Source: Macquaria australasica (taxonomy: Eukaryota > Chordata > Actinopteri > Centrarchiformes > Percichthyidae). Taken from it: DNA of 64,000 bases. The stretch covers positions 218,501 through 282,500 of the forward strand of contig SEMN01000018.1 in assembly GCA_005408345.1 (NCBI GenBank), in the 5' to 3' direction. A program made the position numbers and the translations under genes. The notes beneath the pieces are model-generated. The model was not told the DNA's origin, did no database searches, and was given only the letters and a program-made list of their open reading frames with translations. Positions 50,324 through 62,901 of the stretch are shown piece by piece; the first letter of the stretch is position 1, and the number at the start of each line of letters is the position of its first letter.

Positions 50324-50375
<52 letters not shown>
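49767..50375. repeat. segmental duplication unit 2, ending in (CA)n
   Basis: The second unit of the tandem duplication, with tgtgtgatacaacacc at the start and a CA array at 50316-50375 at the end. The copies have diverged by many substitutions and small indels, so the event is old. Confidence 0.8.
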
Positions 50376-50376
<1 letters not shown>

Positions 50377-51171
50377 TGCAGAGCAGAGCTGCTGAACTTA
50401 GCATTAGGCAGTGATGGGAAGGCCGTGCCAAGAAGACAGAGGCATCCTGGCTCAGTCTGGACAGGCAAACGATCAATTGATCAATCAATGAACCCCTATC
50501 TGTTATAGTGCTGTTCCCAATCGCTCAGTACTGCTGCTCTCTCTTTCTTCTTCTTCCCTGCTGTGCAGAAAATGCTGCACAGATGCACACATATATACAA
50601 CACAAAAGCAGCCAGACACAGTAAATGATATTGGCATGCATCTTTGCCAACTCTCATACATATTCAGGAAACCTAGGGACTTTGTCTCTTGGCCACTTGA
50701 GTATCTGCCTGAGTGCAGCCGGACTAGGTGTTGATCGATAGCTAAAGCCTCATTAACATAGATCCTATCATACAGACATTCACTGTACTGCCAAGAAAAA
50801 GGCACACTGATGCAGCATGTACACACTCTCTGGCAGCTGTGACATTTACTGACTGATCAGCAGGACCTTGAACGACAACACACTGTCATACTGTCTGAGG
50901 AAAAAAAAATCTGATGGCTTTAGACTCAAGCTGACAAAATCAAAAACTCGACTTTGACATTAACACCAATGACTCGTGGCTTCTCTTGGACTAAAGCCTT
51001 TTGGCTTGCAATGACTTGATATGCTCCCCAAGCCCAAATACTAAAATTTATATTACGAAAAAAAAAAGAGCAGCGAATGAACTCTTAATTTTCGAGACAA
51101 CAGATGGACTATGAATCAATCTGACAGCAGCCAGGATGGAAAGGTGGCACACCAACACACTATCACATTTA

Positions 51172-51712
51172 GACAGTGGTGGGAAGTAACTAAGCACATT
51201 AACTCAAGTACTGTAATTAAGTACAATTTTGAGGTACTTTACTTGAATATTTCTGTTTTATGTTACTTTGCTCTACTACATTTCAAAGGGACAAAATTTA
51301 CTTTTTACTGCACTACATGTATTTTAAAGCTTTTGTTACTTTGCAGTTTCAGATCATTAATACTAGTTTAATCAACAAATAAATTATGATGTTTTGTAAT
51401 AGATTAAACTACCCAGCAGTATATAACGCGTAAAATTAGCCCCACTTTTACCAGCTGCAACATTAAAGTGATACATACATTAATCCATCAATGGTTATAA
51501 TTCAGTAATATGATATACATTATTCTGAAATGGGGGCATTATGAGTACTTTTAATTTTGGTACTTTATGTATATTTTGATGCTAATTTTGTATTTTTACT
51601 CACAAAAAATTCTGAATGCAGGACATTTACTTGTAACAAAATATTTCTACATTGTGATATTACTACTTTTACTTAAGTAAAAGATCTGAGTACTTCATCC
51701 ATCACTGCATTT
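51172..51712 (+). repeat. dispersed repeat, family D copy 2
   Basis: It begins acagtggtgggaagtaacta and ends tcatccatcactgc. It is rich in gtactt / aagtac and shares this order with 35507-35985. The 86-codon frame in it is a by-product. Confidence 0.75.
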
Positions 51713-54700
51713 GGACATTGACACACACATAAGCTAATTTCTATCTTCTACTGATTTACATGACAAACTTCTTTGGTATCAGCTGTAGCTAATAAACATT
51801 AATGGTGTCAGTTACTTGCGAAATGGCCAAAAATGAAACTTTTGGCTACTGTTTGGTTATTATAAGTCAGTGTCTGTACTCAGCCAAAGATTATTGTGAG
51901 CTAAGAGAAACATCACTCTGTAACATCCTTTTAATATCGCCAGTGGACTTCTGTAGTTGAGTGATGAGTCTTCTCCAGTGAAACCTTCCAGCTGCTTCAC
52001 GTCAGTTTTAGTTATTGGAATCTCTCATATCATAATAATATCTCAAGATGATCATGGTAATTGTTCTGAATAAGATGTGCCAAGTAAAAGGTAAATGTGT
52101 CAGATACACAACTTCGTCTGTCACATCTCATTTTCAGGTTTTATCTTGTGACCAAAAATTACGCTGCCAAAAAAATGTTCTGTGATTCTGTACCGGTCAC
52201 ATGTAAATCTTTTTGCATTTTAATTATTTTTAACTTTTGTTACAAATGTTGAAGGAAAATGGATTCAATAAGGGATTCAAAATTAGACTCAGATTTGATC
52301 AAATGGAGCAACACCTGCGAGCTAGTTCAGGCAGTCAACTCGAGCTGCATTGCTATTCAAACATGACACACCTCACTCTCTGCAACCATCTACCAAACAC
52401 ACCCTCCCAATTTGGCGGTCTGTTTAAACTGAAAAATGTCCCATCTCGCCCTCCGCCTGTCAATGCCACTGCTGCCCTGCATCAGTATTGCCACTTGTTC
52501 TTTCAGCCCCACCACCACCCCAGCATCCACCTGTGGGCTCCGGCTGGGGGGTTTAAGATATTTGTCATGACTCCCCAATATCTCTATGTTAACATATCTG
52601 CAGGGAGTGATGAGGTTAGAGCCTAGACACCAAACTCTATGTTCTGCTGCTATAATAAGTTGAGTTGTCTGACTGAAATGCTGTCAAACACCAAGGCCTA
52701 CCTGAACATTTTGCTTTGAAATGTTATAAAATGTATTAGAAAGTACACATTTTTAAAAACATTCATTATTTTTGTAAATTTACTAGACCAACTGTTACAC
52801 TGCTTAAAAATTCAAAAGGCCTTGTGTGTGATCAGGCATACCTAGTATGAGGCACTGCCTGCCTTGTATATGTAGTAGATGAAAGAAAGTCTTTTTCTTG
52901 CTCTTGTTTGATGGAATTGTTTCTCATGATAAAATCGCTGAGCTCCATGTAAACATTGGCAGAACCTGTTTGTGTTTCTGAGAAAATTTAATTATAAAGA
53001 ATTTTTTTTTCATGTTATTTTTTCTCTGATGAAATCATTTTCTTGGTTTGGCGGATCTCTGAGTTAAGTGGTGTTTAGTGGAAACAGTGGAACCGATGAT
53101 ATTAGCTGTGCTGCCAAGAGAATATCAAAATGCACTTGAGCAACATCCGTACTGATGTTTTTGTTTTTAAATAAAATACTTTCCAATAATTAAATATAAG
53201 CTCTCATTTTGTGGCAAATTATGGTGATGTTTATGTAGTGATTACATGACAGTCAAACCATTCTTTCCAGTTGGATCTATGCTCAGGGGCAAACAGCCAT
53301 CTGAAAATAACATTAAAGGAAAATGATTTCCATTAATAAATTACAGCTGCCGCCAGAAAACCTCACATCCCAGACTTTAGTATCTCTAATGTCCTAAAAA
53401 TGAAGATAAATATGTAGCTAGTGCATGTGCTGACTAAGCTTCATGAGCTCCTGGTTTCCTTGTATGACCATTTAAAGTCCATTTATGTTCTCTGATATGC
53501 ATGGGGGTCGTCAGTGGGAAAATCAAATGAGGTCACACTGAACATTTCAAAGTGCTTCCTTTTTGAAATAGAGAGTAATCCGATTTAAAAAGCCTTCGTA
53601 TTTCAAAATGGAAACAAATTCTCTAACTCCTCAGCTGCTCTGTAATAATTTCATCTGCACAAATTGTACATATACATAATGTTCTGTTCCCACACTGCGC
53701 TCACAGCTTCAGCTGACTTTTCACTGCTCTGATTGCTCATAAGGTCAGGCTGACCAGTAGGAGACAGGAAATGATATACGGCCACACAATGAACTCCCTG
53801 ACAGAGAAGAGAAAGAGAGAGACACCAACTGATGGTCACTATCTTCATGTTCTCTGGCTCTGACCTCCAACATTTTCCCCTTTTAAAAATAGACCATTAA
53901 GGCTTTTGATTGTTCTCTCTCTCTCTCTCTCTCTCTGATTTCACACACGGGTGCTTTCACATCCTCTAAAAAATAATAGAAAACGAAATCACGGGGTGCA
54001 GTTTACTCAGAAACCAATTTTCTGCAGAAATGTGACATTTCTGAAACAGGTGCCATGTTTTTCCACTTTGATAATCTGAAGCAAAGACCAATGACAGCGC
54101 AGTGAGTGTGTTTGTCCAGTCAGGTGTAAGAGGGCTTAAAGAGAGAGAGATTGGACCACTTGTCATCAGTCTGTTGAACACAATGATTGAAATGACACTT
54201 GTTTCCAGCAAATTGCTATTTAGCCTTAAACAGTAGAGATGTGACTTTTTCAATATTGACAAAAAAACCTCTTTTGGTGCCAACCAGAGGACACCATGTC
54301 TGCTTGCAGTAAAGTCACTAAGTTTTGTGGTCAACAAATGCAACATGTGTCTTTACATTATAATAAACACTGATGTTCAAACATCATATATCAAATCAAA
54401 AACCTGAATTTAAAATATGTCAAGATCAAGATGAGTACACACCAGAAATAAATGTGAAAAAGCACTAAAAAACAATCACTTATAAAGTGCGATGTGTACA
54501 AAAAGAAAAGCTACAGTCAGGCAAGTGCACAGACAAGGACTTGAGGCAACGTTTCACTTTGGAAAAGAGCAGTTTCCATTTCCAGAGCACTTCAAACAAT
54601 CACTGCCCTCAGGATCCGCCATACGCATTTAGTCTTTTCTTCCTCTAGCTCTCAACGCTAAAATCTGCAAACAAACAAAACCGTTCCTTGAAAAGTGCAA

Positions 54701-55506
54701 ACAGTTCATAAAAACTAGGGTTTTATTTTTGTAGCTTCAGCCATCGGTTCTGACGGTTATGATAACCAAGTTAATTGCTGAAATCTGGGAACACATTGAC
54801 ATTAAAAATAGGTGCAACAGGGCAACAAACGCGAGCAGTCAGACGATCCTGGAGCTACAAAAATAAAAACCCCAGTAGAAATAAACCATCGTTTTCTTTA
54901 AGGATACAGGTGGTACAAGTAAAAACATAAGCTAAGTCTAAGGAACTTATTTGTATCATTCACTTGTGTATTACTCTACCGTCTGGGTGCAGTTGACTTG
55001 ATCCGCCCACTTTATCTTTGAAAGGAAGGGTTTTAATGAATGGCTTGAAGCTTATTATCATGTGTGCTTTTGTTGTCAGTCACTCTGAATAAGAACCTGC
55101 TTTAAAACATCAATACTAACAATCTGATGTAGCTGTCTTTTCTTTTATTCAGTCTACATATCTTTTGTTTTCACATTTTCTTTTGCACACAGCTTGTCAG
55201 GTGCACAATGTTTGTGCATGAAATTGCACGGCAGTTGAAGCATCTATAGTTTCAACGCAGCGCTTCAGTGACTCTGAGTGCTTACAGCTTTAGGCCGTTT
55301 ACCTCAAGTAACCCATTGACCCGCAAACAAGTTGTTACACGGTTGCTAAGGAAACGTCCGTGTAAAGAAAGACAGTTTTACCCTGGCAGGCATCATTTAG
55401 ACTTCCCCACCAACTGACCTTTAAACGTGTTTTTCTTATTTACGATGGGCTGAAAAGACATGAGGGATGTCGTTGTTTGCTATTGTTGAGTCTTACATAC
55501 ACAGAC

Positions 55507-55508
<2 letters not shown>

Positions 55509-55546
<38 letters not shown>
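55509..55546. repeat. (AC)n microsatellite
   Basis: About 19 AC units, located beside the family E repeat copy 2. Confidence 0.95.
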
Positions 55547-55548
<2 letters not shown>

Positions 55549-55639
55549 AAATACCTGCGTGGAATAAGCTCAGAGATATCTATCAATACTGGGGCTGTGA
55601 TTTTCGATACGGGTGCCAATACCAAAATGACCTGTGTAA

Positions 55640-56010
55640 TGTCGGTCTGTCTATCGGATGGACTGCCATGACATTTTGTTCAGACATTCATGTTCCCCAG
55701 AGGATGAATCCCACTGACTTTGGTGATCCTCTGATTTTTCCTCTAGCGCCACCATGAGGCTGACATCTTTGTTTTTTATTGATATATTTGGTTAATGACC
55801 AATTACCTGCAAAGCTAATGACATTTCCTACCAGCCTCAGCTGTACTTAGCTGTGTTATTGCTAATATGCAAATGTTCGCATGCTAACACAGTAAACTAA
55901 GACGTTAAACATACACCTGCTCAACATCAACATGCTAGCATTATCACCGAGAGCATGTTGCATGCTGACATTAGCATTTAGCTCAAGCAGCTAGCATGGC
56001 TATAGACTCT
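55640..56010 (+). repeat. dispersed repeat, family E copy 2
   Basis: Inverted relative to 43396-43750. It carries catgttccccagaggatgaa, tcccactgactttggtgatc and gcgccaccatgagg, then cagcctcagctgtact and catgctaac palindromes. Confidence 0.8.
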
Positions 56011-58139
56011 TTGTCTTAGCTTAGCCAAATGCATCAATGTATACATTCCGTACAAGAACTTTGCCTAAATGAAATACCGTCTAAAATAATTATTTTAGAT
56101 TATTTATTATTATTTTATTGGTTAAGTTAAGATCAAGATATTATCAAAGAATAAGACTAACAAGAATATAAATCTGTCCAGGCTTTTGATTCCAGATTTT
56201 GATACTCCAATGGTGCTGACACATTTCGCTCAGTGCTCTAAAAGTATTGAGGTTTGATACTTTACGCCTGGTCTAAATGCACAATCATAGATTGCTTTTT
56301 TTCAGCCTCTTCACTTTGTGGTTCAACTCATTCAGTTTTTGCTTCCTTTGCAGAAGTTTAGTGGGTGAGTAGTGTTTGTCAAAAACCTCAAGGGCTGGAG
56401 GCAAAAGCTGCTGTCCTGCAGGGAGAGGAAGAAGAGGAGGAGGATGAGGAGGAGGAGGTGGTGGGTACGCTGCGCACGCTCGGTAGAGCCTCCGGCCTAG
56501 AATAGAGCTCTGCTGACCTTGAGGGTGTCATATCGATTGATCAACAGTGAGGAGCTGTGTGTGCATGTGAGAGAGAGAAAGAGAGATGGAGGCGTGTAAC
56601 TCCACCAAACAAGGAGAAAACTGAAACCTGCACTAATGATGAATCATTGATAAGTGGACAAGAGAGGACTTTCTCCTTCAATCTCTCTCTTTCACTCTGT
56701 TTCTCTTTTCCTCTTTGCCTATCTCAGTTTTTAACATCTGCTTTCTAGATATGACGCCTTCTTTCTTGCTTCCTTCTTGGCTTTCTCTCTGTTTTTCCTC
56801 GCTCTCACTTCTTGTCAAATGTCAATTTTAGCATTTGCTCTCTCTTCCTCTTCGTCTGTCTCTCACTTTCTCCACTTCACCTTTACTGTTTCACTTTCAA
56901 TCACTCCTTTTTTCCCCCTGTCTTGACATTTTCATCTTGTTCCTGCATCAGAACTCAGGTTTATGTTGACGCTTCCCTCCCTACAGGTGCTTTGAGGGCA
57001 TGAACACATATAGATGCTGCTACGTCCTTCCCTCTCTGCTGCACTGTCTGATCTGCTTTCTCTTTCAGGAGTCTGCAGTCAGTTTGGGAGGGTCGTTATG
57101 TGTAATTCTGTGGAAACTGGCCCATTTAAGCCTGCCTGCTATCACTCTCTCTGTTTCTTAGGGTCTAAATCTGTGGGGGTTTTATTTTTAATTTCTGCAG
57201 CCTGCAACATTCAAACGCAATTTGTACTTTGATCTCTCTTACAAAATAAATCTTAGTTTCAATAAGACTTCCTGAATAAATAACTAATATTGTCTACTCG
57301 CCCATGCGCTTCATGTACCACTGATATAACAAACCTCTAGCACCCATGTTATTTTTTTTAAACACCTCAGTTTAAAAAACAGCTGCTGGCACTTGAACTT
57401 CACAAGATTACCATCCTTGTGAGCCAATTTGTGGCAGAGGGGACTCATCCAGGATACAACTCCACATTTTGTTAGTGTGGTATTTTGGACCCAGACTCAT
57501 TCGCTGTAGCTGCTTCCTGAGGCAGTCTCACCAAACCTGATTTGCTTTCTCTCCGAGAATGGAAGGCTGTATTGATCAGATAGGTTTAGCCTAATTTGTG
57601 AGCAAGTTGGATCTTAAACGACACTGACGTCCCACCCACTAAAAGTGCGAGAAACGTTTCAAGTTTAAACCCAAGTACTATAATTCCTTTTAACTTTTAA
57701 GCAGCTAATACATTGTTTGGCTTCTGGCCTGATTGGCTGTGCTGTGTACATGGATTCTAGCAACACGTCTATCCAGAAACAATCCGGATAACACACACCT
57801 CACTGTTCGAGGTGATTCTTTATTAAAAGGAGTCACTACAAATAATTCACAGCGAGATCTTTGGATTGTCCAGAGTAACTGGGACATACAGAAGTTTCTG
57901 GAAGAAGACATAGTTGTTAAGTTTTTTAAATGTGGGATTTTTCAATGCTGTGAGCGCCACAAATGAAATTCCATTCAGCCCCATTGCATAAGGGCGGTGG
58001 AAGAAGTCAATTTAATGCTACTGCTCCTTTAACACAATTTTTATCTCTTTAAAATGATGATAGATAAAGTAAAACTTAAATCTGCTACAATCAATATTTT
58101 ATATTAAAAATGGATGAAAAGACTGCAGTTCATTGTCAG

Positions 58140-58522
58140 ACTTTTGCCATCTTTTTGCCTTTACTGTTTTGGTTCACTCTCATTAGCGTCATTCCCGCCG
58201 CAGCAGCTGTTTTCTGTCAAACAGACAAAGTTAGCGACTAGCTGGTGAACATAGTAAAGCATTTAGCAGCTAAAGAGCCAGATGTTTCCCTTAGGAGTTG
58301 GTGGAGACCAAAACAGAGTTAAAAAAAAAAAAAAGGGGTGTGTATTGAACTCACATCCATCAGGTGGCCACATACATGACTCAAAATAAATGCTAATGTT
58401 GCTCTGTGCCTGCTGGATTTATAAACAGGCCTCTCTTTGCTAACAAGTTGTCGGTGTTGTGTTTACAGCTTGTTGCACTGCCCCCAAGTGGCCAAAAAAA
58501 TCTGATAATACAGGTTTCAAGA
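58140..58522 (+). repeat. dispersed repeat, family C copy 2
   Basis: Same orientation and landmark order as 32098-32525, including aacagacaaagttagcgact, ggagttggtggagacc and tgcccccaagtggccaaaaa. It contains a 14-base A run (about 58322-58335). Confidence 0.75.
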
Positions 58523-60753
58523 GCTGTGCTAAATCTACATTCACTCTCTCAACAACGTCACTATCCACATGGTAAATCTTACATTTAACCATGTTTAGTT
58601 ACTCCCATCTGCCAACACAAGAGCACACGCAACTATATACTGTTGATAAAATCGCCATCCTGTCTATGTGTGTCAAGAAGCAGCGAGGAGATCGTGAGAA
58701 GTAACCTGCACCAAATGTGGCCCATGTTTGTTGATGAGGAAGGAGCAGAATAATGCAGTCAATATAAATAATGTAAACCAGCTACACCTTTTTACTCGAC
58801 TCTCAGAAAGAGACGGACGGCGATTCATCCAGGGTCAGTGGGGCGAGTTGAGCTCCTCTCATGCACACCTGATCAATATGGTACACGCTCCTCTTCACTC
58901 TTTCTGATCACATGTTCATCACCATCGTCACCACTGACTGTGTTCATGTGGGGGAGTGTATGTGCGTCTGCGAGCACATGTTTGTGATTTGGAAAACCAT
59001 GTTGCCGTGACAAAGTGCTGTTTGTTTTCGATTAGCGCTGGTAGTGCATTGCCATCTGCGGCTATATTTCTGTTGTTGAGATGAACTTTGGTGATTGGTC
59101 CGGTATAGGAAACATGCGGAGGTTTCGAACAAACAGCGGTTATGTGGGCACAACTGTTGCTGTGGATTACTCACAGCTCTCCAACTCTCCGTCTGACTCT
59201 GCTGTTCATACTGACACCACTATCTGTCAGTCCCTCTCTCCACACGCTCAATGTCAACATGCTGCAGGGCACATACATCTGGATGCATGTGGAGCGTAAG
59301 GACCGGAGTGCGTGGGGAGAGGAAGTCGACGGTGGAAAGAGAGAAGGATGAAGACTCAAGGGGAGCAATCAGAAGGGCAAAACTGTAATATGACCTACCA
59401 TCCTACACACGAATGGAAGCACATACACGTGCAAAAATGCTTAGATGTACATAAAAACACACATACACACAAATACAGATATATATGGGATGCTAAGAGG
59501 CATTAGAGAGATTATTTCCTTCAGAGCAACCTCATTCACCTCTCCTGGAGAAAGAGGAAACCACACAAAAGACCATAAATACAAACACACACACATGCAC
59601 ACAATGTATATACTAGCTGCTCCATCTGTCTTGCACCCTTCCTCTCTGGGGGGCCATAAATCAATCACTGCCAAAATACTGTGCAACCGAGAGTCACACA
59701 CACACATGTACAGGCTCATACACTTGGTAACACACATTTGTTACATTTATAAATTCTTGGGTTTGATCATTTGAATGCCAAATGTGGACTTTCACTGCTG
59801 CTTCAAATGCGAATGGTTCAAGCGGAGCCAAAAAGTTATTTACTCCTAAAACAACGGTATCTTTAAACAGAAAAAAATTACTTCCTCAGAATGTTTTGGG
59901 TTGCTTATCATGAATACTTTACGCTTTTTCAACCAAACTGAACTAAACTTAAGCCAACTACATGGAAGGCAAAGAAAACAGTTCCTACACCCAGCTTATG
60001 TATTTTGGGATTTTCTAACTCTGCTCAACTTGAATCACTTTGACAACAACAAAAAAAGAGCCGACGGAAATAAAAGATGAAAGTCTGTCTGCTTATAGCT
60101 CTTTAGCTGCACGTTGAACATGTCTATATTAGAAAAACAGCATAACCATCGTTACGTATGTAGAAAAGAGAGGGCTGATGGAAGTGTTTCGGAGGTTAAC
60201 GTTAGTTCACAGAGGATGAGGAAAATATCAGCCAAGTGTCAAAATGAGCAAAACAGAGATAAATTTGTTGTAAGTCAACAAATACTACAAGAGAAAATAG
60301 ATTAGTTACACTTGTAGCCATTGCAGAAGTCACGCATTGTTCTGAAAAGGCTTTTTGAAACGTGTGTGGCAAGTGTGGGGCTTCAACAATGGCTACCACA
60401 GTAGTTTTACATCAACATGACAAAGACAGCATGCGTGTTATTCACCAGCAGCATTGAGATCAGCTGAACCTCTTTCAGACAGCAGTTGTTTCCACCTGAA
60501 CAGGATGGATTCATGGATTCGTGATGATCTGCATTTTAAATTTTGCTGCTTTGGGGCAAATCTTTTGAAACGTGTTTTTGATGTATCCATGAAGCCATCC
60601 ATGTTACACCTTAATAGCCCAAAGCTTTGGTCTAGACAACCACAGACAACAAATTAGACAAATCCCAAATTATTTTGGGATTAATTCTGTATTGTTTATC
60701 CTCTCCCACAGGATGGAAGCCACCAGTGCAGATAAAAGTCAGGAGAGTCTTAC

Positions 60754-60853
60754 CTTTGATGCCAAACTTGGAGTTTCCTCCAAACTTTAGAATAACCAAC
60801 ATTAGAAGGAAACCGGTGAAGGCGACAGCAGCAATGCCGACCACCACGTACAC
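60754..60853 (-). CDS. ntrk2: TrkB transmembrane exon
   Basis: An exon of 100 nt, starting in phase 0 and ending in phase 1. It encodes VYVVVGIAAVAFTGFLLMLV followed by ILKFGGNSKFGIK. The first 21 or so residues are a hydrophobic membrane span. The basic, Gly-rich start of the cytoplasmic side ends in SKFGIK, equivalent to SKFGMK of mammalian Trk receptors. The acceptor is ttttctcattgtgcag and the donor AAAG|gtaaga. The final G joins GA of the 26226-26414 exon to give Gly-Pro, restoring K-GPSSVISN. The intron stays open for 40 codons past the donor. Confidence 0.95.
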
Positions 60854-61166
60854 CTGCACAATGAGAAAACAGAGTTGTACACCTCCTATTCTGAAGAAAC
60901 AAGCACGGGCAAACACACACACAACAATACACACCACACCAGACGGTATAGACCACAGGCTGATTTTCTAAAGTACTGCAGTATCTTTGTATTGTGTTGG
61001 CTTCATTCAATTACTTCTAAGACTGAAAAAATAGATCCAGTGCAGGTGTTTCTAGGCAGGTAACACAAATAAATAGAAAGAAAGAAAAAAACCCAGGCTC
61101 AAACAGTCAACAACTGACAGATGCAATCAGCAAAGAAACCGAGACAGAGAACAACGCGTGACTTAC
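60854..61166 (-). other. ntrk2 intron, 313 nt
   Basis: A short GT-AG intron between the extracellular stalk exon and the transmembrane exon (donor GCT|gtaagt, acceptor cattgtgcag). Nothing else was recognised in it. Confidence 0.85.
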
Positions 61167-61204
61167 AGCGACTCTGTCTTCAGGTGGGTCTGCAGGGGGG
61201 CCCT
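61167..61204 (-). CDS. ntrk2: TrkB extracellular stalk exon, 38 nt
   Basis: Encodes GPPADPPEDRVA, the acidic, Pro-rich linker directly outside the membrane, followed without a gap by VYVVVGIAAV of the transmembrane exon. The acceptor is tctctccttcatcaacag and the donor GCT|gtaagt, both good. The entry phase is 1 and the exit phase 0. The exon cannot be skipped without breaking frame, so it is constitutive if real. Sequence similarity to mammals is low here, as expected for the Trk stalk. The call rests on splice sites, phase and position. Confidence 0.85.
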
Positions 61205-62567
61205 CTGTTGATGAAGGAGAGAGAGAGAGAGGAATAAATAGTAGTGATGGAATAACTGGTTCATTTTAGTGGCTTAATTCCTTAAATCTCGCTCAGTAAA
61301 ATGAACTACTCTTTATTTTTTTTGTCATTTGTTCATTCAACGACAACGACAACGACGACAACAACTCATTTCTGTCCAATACTGAGTCTGTGTAGCTGTC
61401 ACGTGACAAAAATGAAACTCATGCATTATTATTGTTGCGCATGCACGGCCAAAATGAACGAATTACTCTCTGAGATGACTCGTTACTACTAGTTCATATC
61501 AAAAGAGTAGTTCAAATGAACAATGCGCTTATGATCGACACTAAACAGAGAAGAAGAGCAACTCAAGAAGTGATCTGTGACCGAGTGAAGGACAGTGTTG
61601 TATTTTCCACTTTGTTAATTGACCGTTCACTAAACCCCTCACCCAAACAGCAATCGCCCAACCATAGCTTAGCAACTGTCCATAACCAGGCATGGCAGGC
61701 CTGTCAAGCTGTGTGCATGGGGCTGTAATGAGAGCAATACTCAGCTTCTAAAGAGTTTGAATGTTTTTTTGTTGTTTTTTTACCTTATCCAAAACCAAAA
61801 AATACATGAGCAAAAGTATGATGAATGGTTTCTGCTCTAACTGCAAGCGTTGGCATGGCCATCTACCTAGCTTACTACCTACAGTACTGTAACCTAACCC
61901 TGCATTATGTCCAAGGCCAGCAGCATTTTATGTGCCACTGTGTGAGAGCCATTATCTGAGATAATGAGTACATTCACCAAACACATCGGTTGGTCCTCAT
62001 CCTCAAAGCCTTCTCTCTTGTAATGTTAAAAGTGAAACATACTATTTAAAAATGCCAACAATTAAGCATAACTCTATCCTCTTGCTAAGCAGCTAAACAG
62101 TGTTATCCTTATCATATATATTAGGACTAACTATTTCTACACTGAAATACAAGAACAAAGCTGTTTCTTTATTCCCATGTCTTCTACATGGATCATCAGC
62201 TGGTGAGGATGCTGACTTTATGCCTGGGACATGCAGCTTTAGCCTCAGTGTTTTAGCACGAAATCATGTATGTAGCCATCAAGTTCATATTTTAGACCCA
62301 GGGTTCTCATCTTAAAACGAGTAAGCTCGAGTTTTCAACCAACTCACGGAGCTAACGTTAGATTAATTAGTAGTAAGTCAATGGTCGCTGGCTAGAAACG
62401 AGAAGCTGCTTGTACCTCTGTCTATAAGTACTATAAATTTCAAGTTGTAAATCTGCCATCCTTATCATTATCACATGTGCTAGTTTTGCTAGCTTGACAG
62501 GCGTAGGAACAGTAACTAACGGTGATGTTTGTGATTGGGAGCGAGCAAATGAAAGGCATGGCAGTAC
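61205..62567 (-). other. ntrk2 intron, 1.36 kb
   Basis: A GT-AG intron (donor CAG|gtactg, acceptor ttcatcaacag). It holds a short GA run (61218-61231) and a CGACAA-type repeat at 61341-61365, and is otherwise AT-rich unique sequence. Confidence 0.75.
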
Positions 62568-62579
62568 CTGTGGTTAGAT
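62568..62579 (-). CDS. ntrk2: TrkB stalk microexon, 12 nt
   Basis: The microexon reads atctaaccacag and is preceded by the strong acceptor tcctccctcctgcag and followed by CAG|gtactg. It is phase 1 to 1. Spliced to the 38-nt exon it gives LTTE-GPPADPPED, an acidic stalk. The first codon is completed by the base carried from the upstream exon. Because its length is a multiple of three it can be included or skipped. I infer it from the splice pair and phase only; no homologous peptide was recalled. Confidence 0.68.
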
Positions 62580-62901
62580 CTGCAGGAGGGAGGAGGTGTT
62601 GGAGAGAGAGGGCGAAAGAGACAACAAAGACAAATTAGGTTCCAAACACATCAACATGATTCAATTGTAAATTCTTTGACATGCACTTAATAATAATGTT
62701 GTCAGTCATGCCTGTTCTCTGAGCTTCTTTCAAAAACATATTCATTACACAAACACAAAACACAAACCAACAAACAACATATATTTAACATGCACAACAT
62801 CAGAAAAAAAAAAAAAATAATAATAACATCAGTGTGGGAAAAAAAGACATAACAAACAACCCTAATCCCTAGCTGCAAGGATGTGTAGGTATGTAACGCA
62901 C
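62580..62901 (-). other. ntrk2 intron, 322 nt (12-nt and 9-nt microexons)
   Basis: AT-rich, with an A-rich run near 62803-62826. It lies between two proposed microexons. If the 9-nt exon is skipped it fuses with the 62911-63122 intron. Confidence 0.55.

Larger units (their letters stand above)
41896..60753 (-). other. ntrk2 intron sequence, 18.9 kb, 5' of the candidate cassette exon
   Basis: This follows the transmembrane exon (donor AAAG|gtaaga). It contains two opposite-orientation copies of one dispersed repeat (43396-43750 and 55640-56010), family A copies (45128-45345 and 47771-48136), a family D copy (51172-51712), a family C copy (58140-58522), a tandem segmental duplication (48196-50375) and many CA/GT arrays. 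The longest non-repetitive open frame is 52237-52626 on the plus strand, 129 codons. It has no recognisable domain and is not called a gene. Confidence 0.8.
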
